From: Aquilaria yunnanensis | Taxonomy: Eukaryota; Streptophyta; Magnoliopsida; Malvales; Thymelaeaceae | DNA length: 64,000 nucleotides | Assembly: GCA_039654915.1 (NCBI GenBank) | Contig: CM077596.1 | Location: 57,286,501-57,350,500, forward strand | Direction: 5' to 3' | Shown: positions 55,232-64,000 of the stretch, in pieces | Position numbering within the stretch: the first letter of the stretch is position 1 | Layout: each line of letters opens with the position of its first letter | Notes under the pieces: model-generated | The model's database searches: none | Told to the model about the DNA's origin: nothing | Seen by the model: the letters and a program-made list of their open reading frames with translations, nothing else | Position numbers and translations under genes: made by a program

Positions 55232-56838
55232 GATCAAAGAAGCTCTATAATTAATAATTACAAACTATTGTTTAGGTTTCTCCTTTATTTATATTAATTA
55301 TTTTTTTCTAATTACTATGTAATTAGTTTTGGTTTAATGAATTGAATTGCACATTCAATGTGTAAATTTGATATAATTAGTGGATCAAATTTATTGTCTA
55401 ATAAATGTTAGTAATTGAAACATTAAATAAAATAATAAGTAATTTTAACAGCATTGTTATCATAACACTCTAATTGGTAATAATAACTCTAGTAAAAACT
55501 TGATAAAGAGTGTAATTATATCAATCATTAAATTGATAGGCCATGTGAGTAATGATTAACTACAAATCTATTGGTGTACTTTAATAGGTAGAATTATGTT
55601 TAAGACGGGTAGAAATAGAAGATGAAGACCTATTATAACTCACCAAAGATTTATGAGGATGTTAACACAATAAAAATCCAAATAATATAGTTTATAGTTA
55701 ATGGTCCCTAAAATATTTGAGCTTCAGTGAGATGAGATATTTTAAAAAGATGAGAGAAGCTCCATAATATAATGATTCTAACCTATTGTTTAGGTTTCTT
55801 CTTATATATATATATATATATATATATATAGGTTCAGTTTTCAAGATTTTTCTTTCTTAAGTTTCCCCAAACAAAATAAAGAATAGAACATCAATCCTCA
55901 GTCATCAAACTTGGAAATGGAAATTTCAATCAATGCTTCAAATTTAAATGGTAAAAATAAAATATGTACAATTGAGATGATATTTTATATTTTTATGTTT
56001 ATATTAACAATTTTAAAAAAAAATAATTAAATTACTTGTTTGTAGGAAAAGAGAATGAAAAAGGAATAGAAATTGTAAAAAATAGATATTTTTTTTAGCT
56101 AAAAAAAGGATAAAATATTAATGTAGTAAAATTAAAAATAACACAATTAATTGCACCTAACCATATCTTAAATAATTATATGAAGTAACTAAAAATACTA
56201 TATAGAAAAAATTATAAATCCATCACAACTAACGCAAAAATGACAGAAATATTAGATAGTTTGAGAAATTTTTTTTGTTAAAAAGTAAAATAAAATAAGA
56301 GAAACGTAAAAGTGAAATGATTTTGCACAGAATTAGAATTACCTGAACTTGTATATCCAAAACCTAGACATTTTGGCATTGTATAAACTTGAAGGTTTTT
56401 TATTCCTTCCTCTAACTAACAAGATTAGGCTAATTTATAATAATTATTTTTTCTAATTAGTATAAAATTGCTTTTGGTTTAAAGAATTGAATTGCACATT
56501 CAATGTGTAAATTTGGCATAATTAGTGGATAAAATTTATTGCCTAATAAATGTTAGTAACTGAAATATTAAATACAATACTACTAAGTAATTTAATAGCA
56601 TTACTACAATAACACTTTAATTGGCAACAATAACTCTAAAAAAAAACCTCCATAAAGAGTCAAATTATAACAATCATTAAATTGATAGGCCATGTGAGTA
56701 AATGATTAACTAAAATCCATTGGTGTACTTTAATGGATAGAATTATGTTTAAGATGGCTAGAAATAGGAGAGGAGAACCAATTATAACTCACCAATTATT
56801 TATGAGGATGTCAATATAATCAAAATTCAAATAATATA

Positions 56839-57078
56839 CTCCATCCGTTTCGCATTAATAAACCCTTTTATCTTTTTTTACTAAAGTTTGACTTGAACAT
56901 ATTTATATTAATATGTATTGAAAAAAAATTATTAAAAATAATATTTAAAAATTATGGTCTTTAAAGTTTCATTTTCATATAAAATATTAATATTTTTACA
57001 ATAAATTTTGAAAGAAATAAAATCATAAATTAATTGCTGTAAATAGTAAAACGGTCAGTTTTTATAAAACAGAGGGAG
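56839..57078. mobile_element. Stowaway MITE (240 bp)
   Basis: CTCCATCCGTTTCGC at the left pairs with CTCCCTCTGTTTTATAA (reverse complement of the right end), with TA on both sides (56837-56838, 57079-57080). It is missing from the other Y units, which proves insertion. It has no ORF. Confidence 0.88.
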
Positions 57079-57450
57079 TAGCACAGTTAAAGGGTTCCTA
57101 AAATATTTTGGTATTGAAAAGTTACTCAAGAAGTTCTAAAAAGATCAAAGAAGCTTCATAATTAATGATTACAACTTATTGTTTCTCCTTTATTTATACT
57201 AATTTTTTTCCTAATTACTATTTAATTAGTTTTGGTTTAGTGAATTGAATTGCACATTCAATGTGTAAATTTGGCATAATTAGTGGATCAAATTTATTGT
57301 CTAATAAATATTAGCAATAAATGTTAATAACTAAAACATTAATTAAAATAATAAGTAATTTTAACAAAATTACTACCATAATATTCTAATTGGTAACAAT
57401 AACTCTAGCAAAAAAAAACTTGATAAAGAGTTCAATATATCAATTATTAA

Positions 57451-58394
57451 CAACCTGTTGGTTTTGCATTAACAGGCTCATGCTAACCTGTTTTGAGATT
57501 ATCAAGTTGGATCTACTTCCCAATTGAATGTATTTAGGCCTTAAATATCACAAAATTACAACATTTGCACCTTGTATGTTTCTCCATCATCCTATTGACA
57601 GCCACCACCCCATTTTTTTCATTAACCATTAACATCATTCTTTCACCGCAAAAGATAGACACTGCTGACAGTTGTTACCCTACTTCGCTGACTAGATCAA
57701 GGTTAGGGTTTTTGTAGTTTTCGATGAGAAAGATGAGTTCCCTAAGTGAATCAACCAAACACAGCAGAGTGAAACTGGAGCCAATAAAGTCGGTATTGAG
57801 ATCGTAGAAGGCCAGCCAACAGTTCCTAGTCAGCTGGATGGCTATGTTTTGAAATGTGTCAAGTACACTAAATGTGTCAATGTTGGAGCTCCTGTCTATG
57901 AGCTCGTTGTGCCCGAATATCTTACAACTGTGGTATGATTTTATCATTTCATCAATTGTTTGGATAAAGCTTGGGTTTGAGGCTCCGGTTTTGGAAATTG
58001 ATTTGCTCTGTGATTCATGTTTGATTGTGGATTTAGGCTAGGTTTGTGTATTTGCCTCTTAGATAGAAAGACAGAATATCCTTTCCTTTTGATTCTCTTC
58101 CGTTTTCTCAGTGAGATAATACTGATTGATTTGGAGATACATAGACATTTTGGGATGTGAGATTTATTAGAACAATGCTACATAAATTTTTTTTATCTTC
58201 TAACCCGAAATTTCTAGGTTTCAAACCAAATGAAGAAGTTGTCTTCGAGCGTAGCACTTGTCAGATTTGGTTTGGGAAGAGGGTGAAGATAGGGGTGATT
58301 TCATCTTTTTTTCAAAAATCAGGACACGGGCATGACCCGACCCAAAATACAATAACACTTTAACCAGGCCGTGTATACATAAAATGAACTGGGC
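57451..58394. mobile_element. 944-bp insertion of unknown class in Y4
   Basis: Compared with the other Y units, the block starting caacctgttggttttgc and ending aaatgaactgggc is extra, with TTAA on both sides (57447-57450, 58395-58398). I find no terminal inverted repeats, no LTR ends and no poly(A). About 57770-57935 has a coding-like + frame including IEIVEGQPTVPSQLDGYVLK and VNVGAPVYELVVPEYLTT, followed by a gta donor-like site. It could be a captured gene fragment. The family is not recognised. Confidence 0.6.
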
Positions 58395-58719
58395 TTAAAT
58401 TGATAGGCCATGTGAATAAGGATTAACTATAAATTCATTGGTGTGCTTTAATAGGTAGAGTTACGTTTAAGAAGGGTAGAAATAGAAGATGATGATCAAT
58501 TATAACTCATCAAAGATTTATAAGGATGTTAATACAATAAAAATCCAAATAATAAAGTATATAATTAATGGGTCTCCAAAATATTTTAGCTTTAAAAAGT
58601 GAGCTAAGATGTTTTAAAAATATAAAAAAAGCTCTATAATTAATGATTCTAACCTATTGTTTACGTTTCCCCTTTATATACATATATATATATATATATA
58701 TTTGAATCAGGAAGCCGCA

Positions 58720-59250
58720 TATAAGAGAATAGATGAATGGTTTAAGCCTCTGAAGAAAAATATAACACTAATGTTACAAAATGTTGGTTTGGCTGATTGT
58801 CGAGTTTAAAGAAAAATGGGTCCAAAGAAAGGAGCAAAACAAGATAGATGTCATAAGATAGGAATGGTATATAGTTTAAGGCTCCGGATATGTAAAACGA
58901 GGGGTATTGGAATAAAAAAAGGAACTAACATGTGAAGAAATATCCAATATGTAAGTTAAGGCTCCCAGTATGTAAAATGAAGATAATGGTATGAAAATAA
59001 ACACATACTATTAGACCTTATTTACAATCAGGGTGAGCTAGTTTTACATACTGTAGTACATCTGAAAATCACTGACATATAAATAAATAGCTAGTATGCA
59101 ACTTGATCCCCCCCCCTTCTGTGGGTATGTAAAATGATGATATTGGAATGAAGATAACCTGTTTGTAAAAAAGTAATTGGTATATAATTTAATGCTTTTG
59201 ATATATAAAATGAGGGGTGTTGAAATGGGAAAAAAACTGGTGTGGGAAGA
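58720..59250. repeat. Short-unit repeats (ggtatataatttaaggctc type)
   Basis: A 'ggtatatagtttaaggctcc...tatgtaaaa' unit recurs at about 58867, 58944 and 59168, and again at 61920 beyond the solo LTR. A longer companion block (gaccttatttacaatcaggg) occurs at 59018 and as gaccttatttataatccaag at 61990. The solo LTR split this array. Confidence 0.7.
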
Positions 59251-61908
59251 TGTGGCGGAACAGGGCCCCAGTGCCCTGAATTACTAACACTGGTAGGCTC
59301 TAGGGAACTATGATCCCACTTGAGTTACAGTTGGCTAGTTATTACTTGTAAAAATACCTTAAATCATTTCGTGCAACTAGTTTCTTAGCCTACCCTGCAT
59401 AAAAATATGCATGCGTTGTCCTGGCTATGCAATAATAATTAAATTAAAACTTCATCGAAAACAGTGCCGCGGCAATTAATGAAAACATAACTCAAATAAG
59501 CCAAGACATAAATCTTTAGTTGCTTTAACTTCAAGTAACAACTGTGTGCATACATCTTAAACTTATATGCACCCAAAAGTAACTTTAGTGTTATACACAC
59601 CCATGGTCATTAGTATAGGCAATCTATGTATGAAATTACCATACATATCAAAGAAATATCTTATGACTACTAACTACTAAGATCCGTCCTTAGCTCTTCA
59701 CCCAAGCAAGAAAGCTTCAAGTGATGAGCCACACTATCCTTGTGCTCACTTAGCCTCTCTGTAAGGCAAACACTTTGGTTAGTACTTACTTATGCTATAA
59801 GTAACTTAGAAAACATGAAGTTTCCTACTTAGAGAATACCTTTGAAACTAAAAGAACTTAGCTTTAACAGTGCCCCTTACCAACTGTTAAGCCCAGACAA
59901 AAGTGCTTAAACCTGCACAACACTTAAGGGGTGAGTACTCCGAAGTACTCAGTAAGGGATTAGCACCTGCAGGAAAAACATAATGCATGCAAACAAGGCA
60001 CAACAAGCATATAAATAATGCATACAAAACAAATCAACAAACAAGCAAACAACACACAACCAAAAGCAAGTAAATAAACAACAATAATGCAAATGATGGG
60101 ATGGATGGATGAATGAATGAATTATGCACATGCAATGCGCTTAGGACTTCCTTACACCCGTAGGTGTTGGACTTGTCGTGAGCTCTTACGACTGGGGTAC
60201 TTGGATACTGGCCCTCGTATCCTTGCTAGCACTTAATTAACCCCTTGAAGTCCATTTACGGGCACCTTAGAGTAAGACCTTGCTTACTCAACTTTACCCG
60301 CCTTGACGAGCTACTTAGAGTAAGTTTCCACCTACTCACTTCTTACCCGTCTCTTCCCTTAAATTATTGTGCAGGGTAGTTATCCTATGTGGTTAAACTA
60401 GTTAAACCCTCAAGGTTTAACTCAAACACTACTAGTGGCTTGCCTACCAAACCAAATGGTTCGGTTGGGATCGACTTAGGTTTTTCTCTCTATTGACCAT
60501 ATGCAAATGATACTCTATACGGCCAATAAAGAGTCTAAAAACCCCTCTTAATCCCCTTAGTGCTCATTCAAAAGCTTAAGCACCCTTGAATTACTTAGCC
60601 ACCAAGTCACACACTTTTACTTAACCACACAACTTAACTACCTCCTAAATAATGCAAAATTCCCGCTTCAGGAATGAATTCTAGACCCAACCGAGGCTAT
60701 GGAACCTCTTAGGATAACCTAGGAATAGAAACCGAGAGCCTAAGTTAACCTTAGGATGGCCGGAAAATGAGGCCAAAATCCCACTTGGCGACGCGGCGCC
60801 AAGGAGCAATTGCTTCTGGCGACGCGGCGCCACAGTATATCACACTCTGTGACATTTTCGCCTCCTGGCGCCGCGGCGCCAATTCACGGACGAATTGGCG
60901 ACGCGTCGCCAACTTGATTTTTCTGGGTTTGTGCGTCCGTGTCGTTCTTGCACATAAACTACTCAAACTCTCTCGTTTCTAATCCAAACTTAATGGGTCT
61001 TGTTCCTAATTCATCCCCACACACAAGACTACAAAACCATGCATTATTTGAGCTTGATTACTTAAACCCTTACCTCAATTTAGCCACACAAGCAAGCAAT
61101 GCAACATAAGCTTTCCTAGCTCCACAAGCTTCATTGAGTTCCAAGTCTAAAACCAAAGCAATTTGGCACCCAAACCAATCAAACCAAGACCATTTCTAGC
61201 TCTTAAAACAACCTAGAACCAATCCAAATAAACTCAAGAAGCTTACCCACGAAAATTGGATCCAAAACAAGCTTCCAAAGAGCAAACTTGAGCTAGAACA
61301 CCACAAACAAGCTTGGTGATCCTTCTAACACCTTGGGCACCCTTTAATTTGATGAAATCTTGCAAGAAAATGGAAGCTTGGGCTGTGATTTTGGGAGAGG
61401 AAGTGGAGCCACGAAAATTTGGAGTTAGTTGCAAATGACTAAGGAAGAAGAAGACTTGCATATATGTAAACAAGTCAACTTTTCCTTCTCCTTGCACCTA
61501 AGTCCACTAGCTTTCAAAAGCTTCAAATAGCTCACCAAACCCTCACTCAAAACCACTTTTATTTGTTCTAAAGGATACTAAAAGCTTCCCAAACTTAATT
61601 TTCTTGAACACTTTAGCCACTTAAGATTCAAATGGCCCAAAAACACACTTAGTGCCACAAGTTGTCAAAGCTTACTAGGATGATTCTAAAAGCTAGAATA
61701 ACTAATGGTCTTGACTTAACTATGCCAAATCACACTTAGGAACTCACTTAACTTAATTAAGCTTATCTTACTTGCTTAACAAGGCGCTAACTTGAGGTAC
61801 TTAAATTTAACAAACACTTACTTGATTAATCGACTAGGAGAGCCGTCACACTTAGGAAACACTTACCTCAACATTTTATGTAGAGGAAATACTAGGAGAG
61901 CCTTTACA
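59251..61908 (-). mobile_element. Solo LTR (2.66 kb), minus orientation
   Basis: On + it runs from TGTGGCGGAACAGGG to GAGAGCCTTTACA. An exact GAAGA duplication flanks it (59246-59250, 61909-61913). The minus-strand start TGTAAAGGCTCTCCTAG, an internal tandem repeat of that start (TGTGACGGCTCTCCTAG at 61849-61833), and the general layout suggest a Tekay/Del-type LTR read on minus. A (GGAT/GAAT)n tract lies near 60095-60122. There is no PBS, second LTR or pol. Confidence 0.88.
60785..60912. repeat. Cluster of four GC-rich palindromes
   Basis: TTGGCGACGCGGCGCCAA (60785-60802), TGGCGACGCGGCGCCA (60817-60832), TGGCGCCGCGGCGCCA (60866-60881) and TTGGCGACGCGTCGCCAA (60895-60912). The last two are perfect palindromes; the first two each have one mismatched pair. 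Starts are spaced about 30-50 bp apart. They are the only CpG-dense part of this AT-rich LTR. Confidence 0.92.
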
Positions 61909-61913
61909 GAAGA

Positions 61914-62130
61914 AATAATTGGTATATAATTTAAGGCTCTAGGTATGTAAAATAAAGGTAATGGTATGAAAATAGAGACATATTATAAGACCTTATTTAT
62001 AATCCAAGTGAACTAGTTTTATAAATCGTAGGTTTATTTAACATTTCAAAATAATCAATATGCAAAAAAAATAGCTGGTATGCAATTAAGTCTGTTAATA
62101 TGTTAAATGAGACTCTTGAAATGAAAGTTT
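61914..62130. repeat. Right part of the array split by the solo LTR
   Basis: It contains ggtatataatttaaggctct and gaccttatttataatccaag, matching units left of the solo LTR. No gene is seen. Confidence 0.7.
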
Positions 62131-62139
62131 TTAAAAAAT

Positions 62140-62360
62140 TATATGTTTTGGTCCCTAAACGTTTTAAAAGCTTACAAAATCATCTTTAAAAATTACATAC
62201 TCAGTTCCTAAACTTTTATAAGTTGATAAAATTATTGCTAAAAAATTGCACATTTAGTCTCTAAACTTCTAAAAAATTTACAAAATGGTCCTTTCAAAAT
62301 TACACAATTAGTCCTTAAGCTTTTGTAAAATGTATAAACATATCACTAATTTTCAAAAAT
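62140..62360. repeat. Degenerate ~65-bp tandem repeat
   Basis: About four units of the type 'ttagtccctaaacttttaaaaa...acaaaatggtc...aaaattacac' follow one another with heavy drift (for example at 62150, 62210, 62265 and 62310). Confidence 0.6.
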
Positions 62361-64000
62361 GACATTTTAGTCATTATTAAATATAAGACATCTTCTCAAG
62401 ACAAAATAACCATTATGTGCACAATAATGACAATTTTCATTATCAATATGACATTTTTTGGGTACACATAATTGAATAAAATCTATTAGAAGAATAGAGA
62501 TTAGAGTGAACAATCCTAAACCTAGGGGGTAAAAAGGTTTGCTGCATGAAACCTAAAAAACCTCAGCTATAATTAGTGCACTTATACGTGACTATTTTGA
62601 ACAGAGTGCGACACCACTATTTGAACCCTGGCTTTGCATGTATGTGTCTCTTTGCATTACCATTTTTCCGGCTAATGCGGGACAATATATTGATTTTGTA
62701 TTAAAAAAATGATATTATTTGTTAAATTTGAATCTTATAAATGACATTTTTATGCACAGTATTAGTGTTATCAATTATGAATATGACATTTTTATTCAAT
62801 AATGGTGATATATTTTTTTTATTGGCATCTCTAAATCTTAAATTCAAAAATTTTCCTTACTACTCTACATGCTTCACTCCTTTTCTCATTATTATTATTA
62901 TTCAATATATTAGACATTAATTTTTTTATTTCATATTTTCATCATTTCTAACTTAAACTAAATGATGTTGTACATTTGTCCCTCCTATATGTGTTAATGA
63001 TTTTAATTCTCACACCTTGTTCAACTTTGAATTATCTTTATCTTGATTCATGTGGAATCTAAGCTTTAAATTACAATTATATTGTGTTCCTATTATGAAT
63101 TATATATATTGCTTAATACTCTAACTAAGGTAGTCCTATAGTGACTTGTACATGTTACTCACACATTACATTTGGATTATACCCATTATGAGAGACTATT
63201 ATTTTTTCACTAATTTTTTGTTCTATTATTCTTATATGTTACTTTTTTCATTTATACGTTATTATAAGATAAGTCATATTTATGTTATACTTTCTCACAA
63301 ATTAATAAAATTTTTTAATCATTTTCTTAATATCATTTATACGTTATCATTTTTTCATAATTCTCTACCTTTAAATTTTTCATCTATATTTTATTAATAT
63401 TCAAAATACTCAAATATTTAACAATATAACCAAGTAATGTGCCATTTTTTTTCTTATATTTTTCTATGTTTTCCTTTTTCTAAAGGCTTTCAAATATATG
63501 TGAGTGTGCGCTAAATCACATAAGACAAATTTTGTCATTTATTCATGCAATTATTTTTTCATCATTTTATTACATTTCTATAATTTTTTGCATTTTTATT
63601 TTATTATTTAATTTTCTAAGAACTTTATATATGTGTTATCTGTTTAACATATTACAATGGGCCATGTGGCACCATTTTAATGCTTCTTCATGGACGCATT
63701 ACTTTCATACTTCTCTACCATAAAATTTTCCATAGTTATTTAAAAATTTGAAAACATAAATTTTCCTTTGCTTTTTTATTTTTTTATTTTGGGTTCACAA
63801 CTACTACTACACTAGGAGGACAAACTTGAGAGTAATGAATTTGTAACTACATAAGCTAAAGTAACACGCTGACATAGGACAACCAACGAGCACTAATCCA
63901 AGGATTATATCTTGAATGAAAAGCTTTGTGCTAATCTAGCCATAGGAATGCTGAAATTCGCGTTTCCTCTTAAGGTGAATAGAACCTATGTGGAGTCACT
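62361..64000. other. AT-rich non-genic DNA
   Basis: This is low-complexity A/T-rich sequence, with Phe/Tyr/Leu-rich spurious frames (63146-63397, 63532-63723). I see no gene, RNA or element end that can be supported. Confidence 0.5.

Larger units (their letters stand above)
54010..58690 (+). repeat. Higher-order tandem array, (X-Y-Y) twice
   Basis: Unit Y (~530-540 bp) is marked by aattgcacattcaatgtgta, attgataggccatgtgagta and 'attggtgtactttaat'. It occurs at about 54603-55265, 55266-55800, 56408-57170 and 57171-58690. Unit X (~590 bp), marked by gaatagaacatcaatcct and atttgaagc-type text, occurs only before the first and third Y (54010-54602, 55835-56407). The order is therefore XYY-XYY. 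Later insertions are the SINE (55096), a MITE (56839) and a 0.94-kb segment (57451). (TA)n tracts close each XYY block (55802-55830, 58677-58702). No coding potential is seen. Confidence 0.82.

Noticed and set aside
57451..58394. piggyBac-type element because of the TTAA flanks
   Set aside because: No terminal inverted repeats starting CCY were found and TTAA is a common sequence in this AT-rich array.
60751..60982. Arg-rich open frames on both strands over the palindromes
   Set aside because: Both come from the GC palindromes in a solo LTR and have no domain; the mirrored coding is a by-product of the palindromy.
1..64000. CRISPR arrays, bacterial operons, tRNA or rRNA genes
   Set aside because: No such repeat-spacer structure or RNA gene was seen; tRNA-like text is limited to primer sites and the SINE.

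Overview
The window is plant nuclear DNA. It is AT-rich, has no bacterial-type operons, and contains intron-containing genes, Ty1/copia and Ty3/gypsy-type LTRs, hAT DNA transposons, a tRNA-derived SINE and an endogenous pararetrovirus. The element types and the two recognisable host families (a TARBP1/TRM3-type tRNA methyltransferase and BDA1/ACD6-like ankyrin-PGG membrane proteins) suggest a eudicot, probably one with a transposon-rich genome. The species cannot be named from the sequence.

Layout. 1-1072: pyrimidine-rich host DNA with a 232-bp tandem duplication. 1078-5400: a complete minus-strand Ty1/copia element with 202-bp LTRs, CTGCA target duplication, PBS and PPT; its gag-pol is broken by three in-frame stops and one frameshift. 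About 5.7-15.5 kb: an almost full-length but decayed Caulimoviridae (endogenous pararetrovirus) genome in + orientation, split inside its movement-protein gene by a 2.06-kb solo LTR (6077-8139). It ends just beyond its own tRNA-Met primer site. 15.6-17.3 kb: a plant-mobile-domain pseudogene. 17.3-19.3 kb: two truncated copia elements joined in opposite orientations. 19.6-42.2 kb: the 3' exons of a TARBP1-like SPOUT methyltransferase gene on +. One coding exon is split by a 16.9-kb nest of hAT elements.

The nest is the most striking part. A 7.26-kb hAT element (T2, transposase on +, 24837-41760) sits in the methyltransferase exon. A second, almost identical copy (T1, transposase on -, 25050-32311, 8-bp duplication TTATATAT) is inserted near the end of T2 in the opposite orientation. 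This makes an inverted repeat of about 7 kb per arm with a loop of only about 0.2 kb. T1 keeps an intact 700-residue transposase frame. T2's transposase is cut by a 2.39-kb solo LTR (37254-39643).

42.4-53 kb holds the neighbouring ankyrin-PGG family. A minus-strand pseudogene at 43.0-44.3 kb is split by a 3.94-kb hAT element of the ZMYM1-like type (44273-48209, duplication ACTTCTAA). A fuller paralogue of about 436 residues lies at 51356-52762 (-). A piece of the methyltransferase/ankyrin 3' boundary is duplicated back into the methyltransferase's own intron (20448-21233). 53-64 kb is AT-rich non-genic DNA: a higher-order repeat array (X-Y-Y twice) carrying a SINE, a Stowaway-like MITE and a 0.94-kb insertion, then a 2.66-kb solo LTR on - with an unusual cluster of GC-rich palindromes, then low-complexity sequence.

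Only the BDA1-like gene and the T1 transposase look capable of making a full-length protein. Everything else is a relic or a non-coding repeat. Coordinates of transposon ends are supported by matching target duplications wherever these are stated; family names are from motif recognition without database searches.
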